Shown: piece by piece, positions 41,767 to 58,304 of the stretch | Position numbering within the stretch: the first letter of the stretch is position 1 | Layout: every line of letters starts with the position of its first letter | Assembly: GCF_001027285.1 (NCBI RefSeq) | Contig: NZ_CP011509.1 | Location: 9,448,501 to 9,512,500 of the forward strand | Reading direction: 5' to 3' | Length of the DNA: 64,000 bases | Source: Archangium gephyra | Lineage (GTDB): Bacteria; Myxococcota; Myxococcia; Myxococcales; Myxococcaceae | The notes under the pieces: generated by a model | What the model was told of the DNA's origin: nothing | Databases searched by the model: none | The model's input: only the letters and a program-made list of their open reading frames with translations | Made by a program: the position numbers and the translations under genes

Positions 41767-44055
41767 GTGTCTGATCCCCGGACGGCCCGCGCGCTCCCCG
41801 CTTCGCCCATCATGTCCCCGCCCCCCGCGCTCTCGCGTGTAGACGTGCTGACCGTTGATGACACCCCGGCCAACCTCCGCGCCCTGGAGGTGCTCATGGC
41901 CGACATGGGTGCCAACATCGTCACCGCCTCCTCGGGTGACGAGGCGCTGCGGCTGCTGTTGGATCGCGACTTCGCGCTCATCCTCCTGGACGTGCAGATG
42001 CCGGGGATGGATGGCTACGAGACGGCGAGCCTCATCCGGATGCGCGAGCGCACGCGGCACATCCCCATCATCTTCATCACCGCCTACAACCGCAGCGAGG
42101 TGAACGTCACGCGCGGCTACGAGCTGGGCGCGGTGGACTACCTCTTCAAGCCCATCGTCCCGGAGATCTTCCGCACGAAGGTGACGGTCTTCCTGGACCT
42201 GCACCGCAAGACGGAGGAGGTGCGCCGGCAGGCGGAGCTGCTGCGGCAGGCGGAGAACCGCGAGCACGAGCGCGAGCTGGCCGAGGCGCGCGCGCACTAC
42301 GAGCGCTCCCTGCTGGAGCAGGAGATGGAGCGCGAGCGCAAGGTGTCCGAGGCCCGCGAGCAGCGCGCCCAGGAGCTGGTGCGGCTGGTCAACGAGAAGG
42401 AGCAGGCCCAGGCGGCCCTGCACGAGAGCAATGCCCGGCTGCGGCTGCTCGCGGACGTCGCCAGCCGCCTGCTCAAGGGCCCCGACGGGCGCACCCTCCT
42501 CAACAGCGTCCACCACCAGATCGTCGAGCACCTGGGGCTCGAGGTCTGCCTGGGCTACCTCTTCCAGGAGGGCAATGCCGCCCTGCAGCTGGCGGCCCAC
42601 GCGGGCATCCCCGAGGGCCTCCTGCCCCGGATGGAGCTGCTGACGCCCGGACAGGGTGTCGCGGGCCGGGTGGCCGCCGAGAACCAGCGCTGGGTGCTCG
42701 ACGCTGGCGCCGCCGCCAACGGGCCCGCCCCGGATGCCGCGCCGGAGCTGGGCCTGGCCGCGCTGGCCTGCTACCCGCTGCTCAGCCAGGGCCGCGTCCT
42801 GGGCACGCTGGCCTTCGGCACGCGCGCCATGCGCGCCTTCTCCGCCGACGAGCTGTCCCTCATGCAGGGCGTGTGCGATCAGGTCGCCGTGGCCCTGGAG
42901 CGCGAGCGCCTCATCGGCGCGCTGCGCGAGGCGGACCGGCGCAAGGACGAGTTCCTCGCCATGCTCGCCCACGAGCTGCGCAACCCCCTGGCCCCCGTCC
43001 GTCACGCGCTCGAGGTCTTCCGCATGCGCATGTGGCAGGACGACATCATCCAGCGCACCATCGCCAGCGCGGACCGCCAGGTGGCGCACATGACGCGGCT
43101 GGTGGATGACCTGCTGGACGTCAGCCGCATCACCCGCGGCAAGGTGGAGCTCAAGCCCATCCTCGTGGCCCTCTCGGACGTGGTGGAGGGCGCGGTGCAG
43201 GCCTGCGAGCCCATCGTCACCCAGCGCCGCCACGAGCTGAGCGTCTCGCTGCCCTCCGAGACGGTGATGCTCAACGTGGACCCCACCCGCATGACGCAGG
43301 TGGTGGCCAACCTGCTGCACAACGCGGCCAAGTACACGCCCTCGGGCGGCCGCATCCAGCTCAAGGCCGAGCGCCAGGGCGACGAGCTGGTGCTGAGCGT
43401 GCGCGACAACGGCATCGGCCTGCGGCCGGAGATGCTCCACCGCGTCTTCGATCTCTTCGTGCAGGTGGACCCCGGCAGTGACCGCGCCCAGGGCGGGCTC
43501 GGCCTGGGCCTCACCCTGGTGCGCAGCCTGGTGGAGATGCACGGCGGCAAGGTGTCCGCCCGCAGCGAGGGCCTCTCCCAGGGCAGCGAGTTCACCGTCC
43601 GCCTCCCCCTGCCCGCCGAGACCCCCGCCGCGCTGGCGCTGCCCAACATGTTGAAGGCCGCCGCCGCCGCCGCCCAGAAGCTGCAGCCGCTCCACATCCT
43701 CCTCGTGGAGGACAACCCGGACATCCGCGAGACGCTGAAGGACTTGCTGGAGCTCCACGGCCACCGCGTGCAGGAGGCCAGCGACGGCCGCTCGGCCGTG
43801 GACCTGGTGCTCTCCGAGCATCCCCAGGTGGCCCTGGTGGACATCGGCCTGCCCGAGCTGGACGGCTACAAGGTGGCCGAGCTCGTCCGCGCCTCCGCTG
43901 GCGGCGCCACCACCCGGCTCGTGGCCCTCACCGGCTACGGCCACCCCGAGGACCGCAAACGCGCGCTCGAGGCGGGCTTCGACGCCCACCTCGTCAAGCC
44001 GGTGTCCTCCGACGATCTGTCTCAAGTCTTGAAGAAGCTCTGTACAGCGGCCTGA
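41767..44055 (+). CDS. Hybrid histidine kinase, REC-coiled coil-GAF-HisKA-HATPase-REC
   Basis: 762 residues, soluble. REC1 about 24-145 (D75 in LLDVQMPGMDGY), a long coiled coil about 145-220, GAF about 220-385, HisKA with H402 in MLAHELRNPLAP, HATPase about 500-625 (NLLHNAAKY, DNGIGL, GLGLGL), and REC2 about 645-762 (D692 in LVDIGLPELDGY). The N-terminal receiver makes it an input-receiver kinase controlled by another kinase. The start is a GTG; an ATG 15 codons later lacks a ribosome-binding site. It stands upstream of the poly-HAMP kinase with an 88-bp gap. Confidence 0.93.
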   Translation: MSDPRTARALPASPIMSPPPALSRVDVLTVDDTPANLRALEVLMADMGANIVTASSGDEALRLLLDRDFALILLDVQMPGMDGYETASLIRMRERTRHIPIIFITAYNRSEVNVTRGYELGAVDYLFKPIVPEIFRTKVTVFLDLHRKTEEVRRQAELLRQAENREHERELAEARAHYERSLLEQEMERERKVSEAREQRAQELVRLVNEKEQAQAALHESNARLRLLADVASRLLKGPDGRTLLNSVHHQIVEHLGLEVCLGYLFQEGNAALQLAAHAGIPEGLLPRMELLTPGQGVAGRVAAENQRWVLDAGAAANGPAPDAAPELGLAALACYPLLSQGRVLGTLAFGTRAMRAFSADELSLMQGVCDQVAVALERERLIGALREADRRKDEFLAMLAHELRNPLAPVRHALEVFRMRMWQDDIIQRTIASADRQVAHMTRLVDDLLDVSRITRGKVELKPILVALSDVVEGAVQACEPIVTQRRHELSVSLPSETVMLNVDPTRMTQVVANLLHNAAKYTPSGGRIQLKAERQGDELVLSVRDNGIGLRPEMLHRVFDLFVQVDPGSDRAQGGLGLGLTLVRSLVEMHGGKVSARSEGLSQGSEFTVRLPLPAETPAALALPNMLKAAAAAAQKLQPLHILLVEDNPDIRETLKDLLELHGHRVQEASDGRSAVDLVLSEHPQVALVDIGLPELDGYKVAELVRASAGGATTRLVALTGYGHPEDRKRALEAGFDAHLVKPVSSDDLSQVLKKLCTAA

Positions 44056-44143
44056 GGCCGCATCCCCCTCCCCCAGGTGACGGTGGGCGGCCCCTCCCGG
44101 GGTCCGTCCCGCCGAGCAAGCAGCACAGGAGAAGCCCCACACC

Positions 44144-50575
<6,432 letters not shown>

Positions 50576-50612
50576 CCACCGCCTCGAGTGAGCGGGCAGC
50601 GGGTAAAGGGTG

Positions 50613-51467
50613 ATGAAGGAAGCGCCGGTGCGTGAAGCGGTCGAGGGCGAGGATGCCCTCGAGGACATCGAGCTGGATCTGCTCCTCGAGGGCATCATGC
50701 GGCGCTACGGCCTGGACTTCCGGGGCTACGCCCGCATGTCCCTGCGGCGGCGGGTGTGGAACATGGTCCACGCCCAGAAGCTGGGGACGCTCTCCGCGCT
50801 CCAGGCCAAGGTGCTGCACGACCCCTCCACCATGGAGGAGCTGCTGCAGCACCTGTCCGTCAACACCACCACCATGTTCCGGGACCCGAGCTTCTTCGTG
50901 GCGTTCCGGGAGAAGGTGGTCCCCCACCTGTTCTCGGCCCCCTTCGTGCGCATCTGGCACGCGGGGTGCTCCACGGGTGAGGAGGTGTACTCGCTGGCCA
51001 TCCTCCTCACGGAGGCGGGCCTGTACGAGCGCAGCCGCATCTACGCCACGGACATGAACGCGGCCGTGGTGGAGCGGGCCAAGTCCGGCATCTTCCCCAT
51101 GGAGCACATGCGGGAGTACACGGCCAACTACCTGCGCGCCGGGGGCACCTCGGCCTTCAGCGACTACTACACGGCCAACTACGACCACGCCATCTTCAAG
51201 GCCTCGCTGCGCAAGAACATCGTCTTCGCGCAGCACAACCTGGTGAGCGACGGCACCTTCAACGAGTTCAACGTCATCCTCTGCCGCAACGTGCTCATCT
51301 ACTTCGGCACGGAGCTGCAGGGGCGGGTGTACCGGCTGTTGAACCAGTCCCTGCGGCGCTTCGGTGTGCTCGCGCTCGGACGGGGCGAGACGCTGCGCCA
51401 CACCGTCATCGAGAACGAGTACGACGAGGTGGATGTGCAGGAGCGCCTCTACCGCCGCCGCGCCTGA
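50613..51467 (+). CDS. cheR: CheR-type protein-glutamate methyltransferase
   Basis: 284 residues from the ATG at 50613 (a GTG one codon upstream is possible). The N-terminal helical domain (about 15-85) has GYARMSLRRRVWNMVHAQ and LLQHLSVNTTTMFRDPSFF. The AdoMet motif is HAGCSTGEEVYSLAILL, then ATDMNAAVVERAKSGIF and NVILCRNVLIYF. CheR methylates glutamates in the signalling tips of chemoreceptors. No receptor or CheB gene lies in the window. It lies 37 bp after the poly-HAMP kinase. Confidence 0.93.
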   Translation: MKEAPVREAVEGEDALEDIELDLLLEGIMRRYGLDFRGYARMSLRRRVWNMVHAQKLGTLSALQAKVLHDPSTMEELLQHLSVNTTTMFRDPSFFVAFREKVVPHLFSAPFVRIWHAGCSTGEEVYSLAILLTEAGLYERSRIYATDMNAAVVERAKSGIFPMEHMREYTANYLRAGGTSAFSDYYTANYDHAIFKASLRKNIVFAQHNLVSDGTFNEFNVILCRNVLIYFGTELQGRVYRLLNQSLRRFGVLALGRGETLRHTVIENEYDEVDVQERLYRRRA

Positions 51468-51471
51468 AGCG

Positions 51472-51921
51472 TCAGTGGGGGGCGGGGGGAAGCGGCTCCT
51501 CCGGCTCCTCGGGAGCGAGCTCCTGCTCCACCTTCTTGCGCACCACCCGCTTGGTGGCGATCTCCTCCTCCTCGGTCCGCTGGCGCCGGCGCACCAGGCC
51601 CTGCGCCTCATCCACGAACCAGAAGAGCACCCGGAAGAAGGCGGCGATGACGGTGACGAGGATGGAGGAGAGGAACCAGCTCAGCACCGTGCCCACCCAG
51701 CCCCCCACCACCACGTGGATGGGATAGGTGCCCGTGAGCGGCACCAGCACGAAGGCCACGTAGTGCGAGGCGCAATACGGACAGGACACCAGGTAGCCGC
51801 ACCAGGTCTCCTTGCCTCCGAGCCGCTCGCGCAAGGACGCGAAGATGCGTTCCCTGGTGAGGGTCTGGGCGATGCCCATCACCACCGCGGATACGGCGAA
51901 GAGCTGGAACAGGTCCGTCAT
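51472..51921 (-). CDS. DUF1360-like small membrane protein
   Basis: 149 residues. Hydrophobic stretches are MTDLFQLFAVSAVVMGIAQT, VAFVLVPLTGTYPIHVVVGG and WFLSSILVTVIAAFFRVLFW. A CPYCASH motif sits in the conserved loop typical of the DUF1360 family, and a charged tail (VVRKKVEQELAPEEPEEP) follows. The function is unknown. The gene converges on cheR with four bases between. Confidence 0.75.
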   Translation of the reverse strand: MTDLFQLFAVSAVVMGIAQTLTRERIFASLRERLGGKETWCGYLVSCPYCASHYVAFVLVPLTGTYPIHVVVGGWVGTVLSWFLSSILVTVIAAFFRVLFWFVDEAQGLVRRRQRTEEEEIATKRVVRKKVEQELAPEEPEEPLPPAPH

Positions 51922-52011
51922 GCCGCCAAAGGTGGCAACGGACCCGGGCAGACGCCGTAGGCCCACGGACCCCCCGACCGAAGTACAGGGAGGCGAGCAG
52001 GCTGGCGCTGC

Positions 52012-53940
52012 TCAGCGAGCCCGGCGCTCTTGCCGCTCGCGGGCCTCGGCCTGCTTGCGGCGCGAGGCCTCGGCGGCGGTCTCCGGGGGCACCAGCGCGT
52101 GGGGCCCACGGCCGATGAGATCCTCCCGGCCGGCCTGCTGCAGCGCCTCGCGGGCCAGGGGCCAGTGCTCGGGGTTCCAGAAGAGCAGCAGCGCCTTCTG
52201 CAGCCGCTTCTCCCGCAGACCCTTGGCCGTGTAGACGGGCTCCATCTTCAGGGGATCCATCCCCGTGTAGTACATGGCCGTGGCCACGGACATGGGCGTG
52301 GGGATGAAGTCCTGCACCTGGCGGGGGCGCTTGCCGTTGTGCTTCAGCCACAGCGCCAGCTCCACCATGTCCTCCAGCGCCGAGCCCGGGTGTCCGCTGA
52401 TGAAGTAGGGGATGTCGTACTGCTCCTTGCCGGCCTCCTCGCTGGCACAGGCGAACATGTGCTGGAAGCGCTCGAAGCTCTCGATGCCGGGCTTCTTCAT
52501 CTTCTCCAGCACCCGAGGCGACACGTGCTCGGGTGCCACCGAGAGCTGGCCGCCCACGTGGTGCGCGGCGAGCTCCTTCACGTACTCGGGCGAGCGCTCG
52601 GCCAGGTCGTAGCGCACCCCGCTGGCGATGAAGACGTGCTTGACGCCCTCCTCCGCGCGCACCTGCTTCATCACGTCGATGAGGGGCCCGTGGTCCGTCC
52701 GCAGGTTCTCGCAGACACCGGGGTGCACACAGGACAGCTTGCGGCAGCTCCGCTCGATGTCCTCGCTCTTGCACTTGAGCTTGTACATGTTGGCCGTGGG
52801 GCCACCCAGGTCGGTGATGGTGCCGCGGAAGTCCCCCATGCGCCGCAGGGCCCGCACCTCGCGCAGCACGCTCTCGGCGCTGCGGCTCTGGATGACGCGG
52901 CCCTCGTGCTCGGTGATGGAGCAGAAGGTGCACCCGCCGAAGCAGCCGCGCATCAGCACGATGGAGTGCTTCACCGTCTCGTAGGCGGGGATGCGCTCCT
53001 TGTACATGGGGTGCGGGACGCGGTTGAAGCTCAGGTCGTACAACTCGTCCATGGCCACCGACGCGTTGTCGCCCTGGCCCTCCCCGTCCTCCAGGGGCCG
53101 CGCCGGAGGGTTGAAGTAGACGGCGCGGTTGCCGTGCCGCTGCGCCAGGGGCCGCCCGTTGCCGGGGTTGGTCTCCATCTGGAAATCGCGCGACATGCGG
53201 GCGAACGCCAGCTTGTCCGCCACCGCCTCCTCGTAGGAGGGCAGCACCACCACCTTCTTGTCCGCGGCCCGCTTCGCCGGGTCCGCCTCGTGGGCCTTCA
53301 TCTCCGCGTCGTTGATGATGTACGCGGTGCCACGCACGTCGCGGATGTCCTCGATCTTCTCGCCCCGGCGCAGGCGGTCGGCCACCTCCCAGACGGGACG
53401 CTCGCCCATGCCGAAGACGAGCAGGTCCGCCTTGGCGTCCATGAGGATGGAGCGGCGCACCTTGTCGCTCCAATAGTCGTAGTGGGCGATGCGGCGCAGC
53501 GAGGCCTCGATGCCACCGAGGACGATGGGCACGTCCGGGTAGGCCTCGCGGCAGCGCTGGGCGTAGACGATGGAGGCACGGTCCGGCCGGCAGTTGGTGC
53601 GCCCGCCCGGGCTGTACTGGTCCTCGGAGCGGTTCTTCTTCTGCGCGGTGAGCCGGTTGAGCATCGAATCGAGGTTGCCGGCGGCCACCCCGAAGAAGAG
53701 CCGGGGCTTGCCCAGCGCCTTGAAGGGCTCGGCGGAGTGCCAGTCCGGCTGGGAGATGATGCCCACCTTGAAGCCCCGGCCCTCGAGGAAGCGGGCGATG
53801 AGGACGGGGCCAAACGCGGGATGGTCCACGTACGCGTCGCCAGAGACGATGATGATGTCGAGCTGCTCCCAGCCCCGGGCCTGCATGTCGGCACGGGTGA
53901 CGGGGAGGAAGGGATGCGCGTAGCGAGTCTGTGTGGCCAT
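52012..53940 (-). CDS. ygiQ: YgiQ-family radical SAM protein
   Basis: 642 residues. An N-terminal B12-binding-like region (about 1-200) has [18 protein letters not shown] and [20 protein letters not shown]. The radical SAM core has [10 protein letters not shown] (CxxxCxxC binding a 4Fe-4S cluster), then [18 protein letters not shown] and [14 protein letters not shown]. The C-terminus is DUF3362-like ([20 protein letters not shown]). The reaction is unknown. The ATG at 53940 is preferred because the one at 53952 sits directly on the GGAGG. Confidence 0.94.
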   Translation of the reverse strand: MATQTRYAHPFLPVTRADMQARGWEQLDIIIVSGDAYVDHPAFGPVLIARFLEGRGFKVGIISQPDWHSAEPFKALGKPRLFFGVAAGNLDSMLNRLTAQKKNRSEDQYSPGGRTNCRPDRASIVYAQRCREAYPDVPIVLGGIEASLRRIAHYDYWSDKVRRSILMDAKADLLVFGMGERPVWEVADRLRRGEKIEDIRDVRGTAYIINDAEMKAHEADPAKRAADKKVVVLPSYEEAVADKLAFARMSRDFQMETNPGNGRPLAQRHGNRAVYFNPPARPLEDGEGQGDNASVAMDELYDLSFNRVPHPMYKERIPAYETVKHSIVLMRGCFGGCTFCSITEHEGRVIQSRSAESVLREVRALRRMGDFRGTITDLGGPTANMYKLKCKSEDIERSCRKLSCVHPGVCENLRTDHGPLIDVMKQVRAEEGVKHVFIASGVRYDLAERSPEYVKELAAHHVGGQLSVAPEHVSPRVLEKMKKPGIESFERFQHMFACASEEAGKEQYDIPYFISGHPGSALEDMVELALWLKHNGKRPRQVQDFIPTPMSVATAMYYTGMDPLKMEPVYTAKGLREKRLQKALLLFWNPEHWPLAREALQQAGREDLIGRGPHALVPPETAAEASRRKQAEARERQERRAR

Positions 53941-54056
53941 GGGGGTACCCATCCCTCCCCTAACCCCTGAAGACCCCCGGATGCAAACGGATGCTCTCCG
54001 GGGAGGACGGTGGGCCTCCGCCTGGATGGCCGGTCAGCGTCCTCCCCAGCCGGGCA

Positions 54057-55208
54057 TCAACCCCGGCTCGGCTGCTCGCCACCCGCCGCGCGCCGCCGCA
54101 GCACGGAGGCCGCGAGCCCGTACAGCGTGCTCACCCCCATGCCGGCACAGACGCAGAGCGGGGGCAGGACGAGCAGCAGGTACTGGGCCCACTTGGTGGA
54201 CCAGAGCACCAGGAACACCAGACCCACCACGGCCCAGACGGCCCACACGGGGCGCTGGCGCCACGTGGCCGGCAAGCCGATGGCGGCCAGGGGCAGCAGC
54301 ACCCAGACCGTGGCGCCGGTGGCGAAGACGCCCTTGTGCCACTGGGTAGGGGTGGCGTGCGTCAGGTGGTAGAGCGGCTGGTACCAGGGCAGCGCCGAGC
54401 GCACCACGTGCTCGCTGTGCGAGTAATTCCAGTGGAACGTGACGGACGCCCACAGGCGCCCCAGCGGATCCGGCCAGAGGGCGGGGTCCGCGAGCACGAA
54501 TACGGCCAGCGCCGGGAGGACGAAGGCGGCCCACACGCGGCCCCGGGCCCGGGCGTAGCCGAGCAGGAAGGGCAGGAAGGCCAGGCCGATCACCATCGCG
54601 TACGGGTACTTGCCCGCGGCCGTGAAGCCCAACAGGGCCCCGGAGAGCGCGAGCGGCGCGAGCTGGAAGGGCGCGCCCTGCCCCGTCTCACGGGCACCCC
54701 GCCGGGCCCGCTCGAAAGCGAGCACGGCGAGGATGGCGAAGAGGCCGGGGACAGCCTCCAGGTAGGCCTGCGAGGTGTACTTCACATGGTAGGAGTCGAA
54801 CGCGAGCAGGAGCGCGCCCACCGGGTGGACCAGGCCGGTGAGGCCCACCTGGAGGATGCCCATCACCCCGGACAGCCAGCGCGTCTGCCGGAAGACGGGC
54901 ACGGCGGGCTCCGGGATGGGGCGGCCCACGCGCACCGTCCTCCACTCCGGCTCGGGCGTCCCGGACACCAGCAGCTCCGAGGCGTACAGGAGCTTCACCA
55001 GCGGCGGGTGCTCGAAGTTCTCCTGGTACGCCATGAGCTCGCCCCAGCGGCCTCCCGCCACCATCTCCGCGTAGCGGTACGCCAGGGGCAGGTAGATGCC
55101 CTCGTCGAAGTCCGGGGGCAGCTTCTCGATGGCCCGGGCGCGCTGCCAGGTGGCCGCCAGCAGGGCGAGGAGCAAGGTGACGAGAGCCAGGATGCGTTTG
55201 CGCGCCAT
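54057..55208 (-). CDS. GT-C-type membrane glycosyltransferase
   Basis: 383 residues with about nine helices. After the first helix, KLPPDFDEGIYLPLAYRYAE carries the DE motif near the first periplasmic loop that is diagnostic of lipid-phosphosugar-dependent GT-C enzymes (ArnT/PMT type). FEHPPLVKLLYASELL and TAAGKYPYAMVIGLAFLPF follow. It probably moves a sugar from a polyprenyl-phosphate donor to an envelope acceptor. It is divergent from the HAD phosphatase with 37 bp between. Start at 55208. Confidence 0.85.
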   Translation of the reverse strand: MARKRILALVTLLLALLAATWQRARAIEKLPPDFDEGIYLPLAYRYAEMVAGGRWGELMAYQENFEHPPLVKLLYASELLVSGTPEPEWRTVRVGRPIPEPAVPVFRQTRWLSGVMGILQVGLTGLVHPVGALLLAFDSYHVKYTSQAYLEAVPGLFAILAVLAFERARRGARETGQGAPFQLAPLALSGALLGFTAAGKYPYAMVIGLAFLPFLLGYARARGRVWAAFVLPALAVFVLADPALWPDPLGRLWASVTFHWNYSHSEHVVRSALPWYQPLYHLTHATPTQWHKGVFATGATVWVLLPLAAIGLPATWRQRPVWAVWAVVGLVFLVLWSTKWAQYLLLVLPPLCVCAGMGVSTLYGLAASVLRRRAAGGEQPSRG

Positions 55209-55245
55209 CGCCGCCGCGAATAGCACAGAATGGCACCGGCCCCCC

Positions 55246-55896
55246 ATGACGCACCCGCACAAGACGATCGTCTTCGACCTCGACGGCACGCTGGTGGACT
55301 CGCTGCCGGACATCATCTCCAGCTTCCAATACGGCTTCACGAGCCTGGGGCTGCCAGCGCCCACCGACGCGGAGGTGCGCCCGCTCATCGGCCATCCGCT
55401 GGAGGCCATGTACGCGCACTTCGCGCCCGCGCACGCGGCCTCGCTGTGCACCGTCTACCGCGAGCACTACGCCCGCAACTTCGTCAACCGCTCGCGCCCC
55501 TACCCCGGCGTCGTCGAGCTGCTGCGGACGCTCCGGGAGCGGGGCTACCGGCTGGCCATCGCCACCACCAAGCGCACGGACATGGCCCGGCGCTTCGTCG
55601 AGGCGCTCGGGCTGACGCCCGCCCTGGACCACGTGCAGGGCACCGACGGCTTCCCGCACAAGCCCGCCCCGGACGTCATCCACCGGGCCCTGGCCGCGCT
55701 GGGCACGGCCGAGGGCCTCTGGATGGTGGGCGACACCACCCATGACGTCCACGCCGGGAAGGCGGCGGGACTGCGCACCTACGCCGTCACCTGGGGCAAC
55801 CACGACGCCGGGACGCTCGCCACCGCCGCTCCGGACGAGCTCCAGCCAGACCTGGGGCGCCTGCTGGAGCACCTGCCTCCGCTGCCGCGCGCCTAG
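55246..55896 (+). CDS. HAD-family phosphatase, phosphoglycolate phosphatase-like
   Basis: 216 residues. The four HAD motifs are visible: FDLDGTLVDS (nucleophile Asp), ATTKRTDMA, KPAPDVIHRAL (motif III Lys) and GDTTHDVHAGKAAGL. The helical cap between motifs I and II fits Gph/PpaX-like enzymes, which hydrolyse small phosphate esters such as 2-phosphoglycolate or pyrophosphate. The substrate is not proven. Its stop codon TAG shares the palindrome CTAG with the convergent gene's stop. Confidence 0.9.
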   Translation: MTHPHKTIVFDLDGTLVDSLPDIISSFQYGFTSLGLPAPTDAEVRPLIGHPLEAMYAHFAPAHAASLCTVYREHYARNFVNRSRPYPGVVELLRTLRERGYRLAIATTKRTDMARRFVEALGLTPALDHVQGTDGFPHKPAPDVIHRALAALGTAEGLWMVGDTTHDVHAGKAAGLRTYAVTWGNHDAGTLATAAPDELQPDLGRLLEHLPPLPRA

Positions 55897-56345
55897 GGGC
55901 TCCCCGCCGCCTGGGAGTCCTCGTCGTGCGTGTGGGCCTTCTGCTCCCGGTACTCGCTGATGTGCTCGTAGACACTCTCCGGGAACTGGAGGTCCTTGTA
56001 GACGTTGCAGGCGTCCGGATCCTCCGCGTTGGGGCAGATGGGGAACTCCTGCTGCGCCTGGAACTGGAGCACCTTCTCGCGCCGGGGCGGGCTGTAGTCC
56101 CGGGCCTTCACCTGCTCGAGGAGCGAGAGCGCCTGCCCCTCGTCGAAGGCCGGATCCTGCAGGAGCGTGTCCCGCAGCTCCTCGTCGTCCATGAAGTGCC
56201 GCGCCACCATGGCGAAGACGAGCCGGCCGTAGTGGCCGATGTCCTGACCCGCGTCGAGCGAGTCCAGCAGGTGCGCCATCATCCCGTTCTTCCGGAGCGC
56301 CTCGCGTCCGCTGCTGCTCCGGGTCTGCTTGCGTGCACGTGCCAT
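55893..56345 (-). CDS. Hypothetical charged protein
   Basis: 150 residues from the ATG at 56345. The N-terminus is basic (ARARKQTRSSSGREALRK). A helical region follows (GMMAHLLDSLDAGQDIGHYG, RHFMDDEELRDTLLQDPAFD). Then comes EFPICPNAEDPDACNVYKDL, whose cysteines could bind metal. No membrane segment. The family was not recognised. The stop shares CTAG with the HAD gene. Confidence 0.75.
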   Translation of the reverse strand: MARARKQTRSSSGREALRKNGMMAHLLDSLDAGQDIGHYGRLVFAMVARHFMDDEELRDTLLQDPAFDEGQALSLLEQVKARDYSPPRREKVLQFQAQQEFPICPNAEDPDACNVYKDLQFPESVYEHISEYREQKAHTHDEDSQAAGSP

Positions 56346-56503
56346 CGCTGAAGTCCTCTCGTGGAAGCCGTCCAAACCGCGTCAGCTGAAAACGCGTTCA
56401 GGTCGTTCTCTCGAAAGTAGGCACCGTGGAAGGCACGGCCAGGGGTGTCTCACCGCCCTTCATGGCCGTCCGGCCAGCAGGCACCCGGGCCGCCGCGAGC
56501 ACC

Positions 56504-57337
56504 TCAGCGGGGAGAGGAAGGCGTGAGCGCGTCCGGCGACTGCCCGCTCCGGAGGGCGTCCTGGGAGCCCGTCCCCTCGGTGGCCGCCTCGTAGGCCGCG
56601 GCATAGCCGGGGTGATTGGTGCCCATGAGCCGGTCCCACACGTTGAAGTAGAGGCCGAAGTTCCAGTTCGTCTTCTGGTGGTGCTGGTGGTGGTGGGTCG
56701 TCGTGTTGAAGATCCACCCCAGCGGCGAGCGCAGGAAGCCGCGCGGGTACATCTCGAAGCCGAGGTGTCCCGTGACGTTGATGAGCAGCTGGATGGTGAG
56801 GAAGATGACGAACGCGTCGCGGTGCACCGGCAAGGTGAGCGCGATGAGCGGAGCGATGCCCGTCTCGATGACGGCCTCCAACGGGTGGAAGGCGTAGGCG
56901 GCGAGCGGCGAGGGATTGTTCGACAGGTGGTGCACCCGGTGGACGTACTTGAAGATGCGCTTCCAGTGCATGAAGCGGTGCGTCCAGTAGAAGTACGTGT
57001 CGTGGAGGATGAGCATCACCGGAATGGACAGGATGAACCACGCCGTCCCATACCGGCCGTCGTTGTAGATGCGGGACAGCCCGGCCCGGGCGAGCGCGTA
57101 CATCAGCACGCCCGTGAGCCCGAAGATGCCCAGGCTCACCACCGAGTAGAACACCTCCCTGCGCACCTGCGCCGTGCCGACGGGCCCCGGGCCGAGCCGC
57201 CGTGACAGCGCTCCCTTCGGCGTCCACCGGTGGAAGACGAGGAATGCCGGGACGGAGAAGAGCACGTAGCGCAGCAGGTTGATGCCGAAGACGAAGAGTG
57301 CGACCTCGACCGGCGAACGCGTGAGCATGACGGGCAT
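56504..57337 (-). CDS. Sterol desaturase / fatty-acid hydroxylase superfamily protein
   Basis: 277 residues from the ATG at 57337, which has GGAGG five bases upstream; an ATG 13 codons earlier lacks it. Four or more helices. The His boxes are HDTYFYWTHRFMHW, HRVHH and THHHQHH, which form the di-iron site. Members hydroxylate or desaturate sterols, fatty acids or carotenoids. The substrate is unknown; myxobacteria are known to make sterols and hydroxy fatty acids (established knowledge). Confidence 0.9.
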   Translation of the reverse strand: MPVMLTRSPVEVALFVFGINLLRYVLFSVPAFLVFHRWTPKGALSRRLGPGPVGTAQVRREVFYSVVSLGIFGLTGVLMYALARAGLSRIYNDGRYGTAWFILSIPVMLILHDTYFYWTHRFMHWKRIFKYVHRVHHLSNNPSPLAAYAFHPLEAVIETGIAPLIALTLPVHRDAFVIFLTIQLLINVTGHLGFEMYPRGFLRSPLGWIFNTTTHHHQHHQKTNWNFGLYFNVWDRLMGTNHPGYAAAYEAATEGTGSQDALRSGQSPDALTPSSPR

Positions 57338-57452
57338 ACGGGCCTCCAGACGGTCCGGCAGCCTACTGCTTTCCATTCGAACAAGGTGCTTGGGCGTGCC
57401 CCTCCGCCCCTCCTAATGTCCGCGCTTCCCTACCCTCCGAGGAGGCACTCCC

Positions 57453-58247
57453 ATGGACTTCGAGCTTCGCAACCGCCGTGCCCTCGTCACCGGCTCCACC
57501 TTCGGCATCGGCTTCGCCATCGCGCGGGGCCTGGCCGCCGAGGGCGCCAGCGTGGTGATCAACGGCCGTAAGGCCGAGTCGGTCGACAACGCCATCGCCC
57601 GCATCCGCCAGGAGGTTCCTGGCGCCCAGGTGGAGGGCGTGGTCTCCGATGCCAGCACCGCCGAGGGGGCCCAGGCGGTGTTCGCCCGCGTCCCCTCCGT
57701 GGACATCCTCGTGAACAACCTGGGCATCTTCGAGCCCAAGCCCTTCTTCGAGATTCCGGACTCCGACTGGATGCGCTTCTTCGAGACCAACGTGCTCAGC
57801 GGGGTGCGCTTCTCACGCCACTACGCGCCCGGCATGCGCGAGCGCCTCTGGGGCCGCATCCTCTTCGTCTCCAGCGAGTCCGCCCTCAATATCCCCAAGG
57901 AGATGATCCACTACGGGATGACGAAGACGGCCCAGCTCAGCGTCTCGCGCGGACTGGCCATCGAGCTGGCGGGCACCGGAGTGACGGTGAACGCCCTGCT
58001 GCCCGGCCCCACGAAGACCGAGGGCGTGCAGGACTTCGTGCAGAACCTCGCCACCGGCAGCGGCAGGACGCTCCAGCAGACGGAGGCCGACTTCTTCAAG
58101 AACGAGCGCCCCACCTCGCTGCTGCGCCGCTTCGCCACGCCCGAGGAGGTGGCCCACCTGGCCGTCTACCTCTGCAGCCCGCGCGCCTCGGCCACCACCG
58201 GCTCCGCGCTGCGCGTGGACGGGGGTACCGCCAACTACATCCTCTAA
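57453..58247 (+). CDS. Short-chain dehydrogenase/reductase
   Basis: 264 residues. N-terminal Rossmann motif VTGSTFGIGFAIARGL; NNLG in ILVNNLGIF; catalytic Ser in FVSSES; Y154 and K158 of YxxxK; and a C-terminal TTGSALRVDGG. NADP(H) preference is suggested by NGRKAES after strand 2 (Arg-Lys). The substrate is unknown. GAGGAGG-type Shine-Dalgarno (57439-57445) precedes the start. Confidence 0.93.
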   Translation: MDFELRNRRALVTGSTFGIGFAIARGLAAEGASVVINGRKAESVDNAIARIRQEVPGAQVEGVVSDASTAEGAQAVFARVPSVDILVNNLGIFEPKPFFEIPDSDWMRFFETNVLSGVRFSRHYAPGMRERLWGRILFVSSESALNIPKEMIHYGMTKTAQLSVSRGLAIELAGTGVTVNALLPGPTKTEGVQDFVQNLATGSGRTLQQTEADFFKNERPTSLLRRFATPEEVAHLAVYLCSPRASATTGSALRVDGGTANYIL

Positions 58248-58252
58248 ACGAA

Positions 58253-58280
58253 GCCCTCCCCGAGCGCCTCCCCGGAGGGC
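58253..58280 (+). terminator. Weak hairpin downstream of the SDR gene
   Basis: GCCCTCC (58253-58259) and GGAGGGC (58274-58280) form a 7-bp stem with a 14-base loop, just beyond the SDR stop. There is no T-tract. Confidence 0.35.
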
Positions 58281-58304
58281 ATGGGAGTGCTATGTCCTCG
58301 TCCC

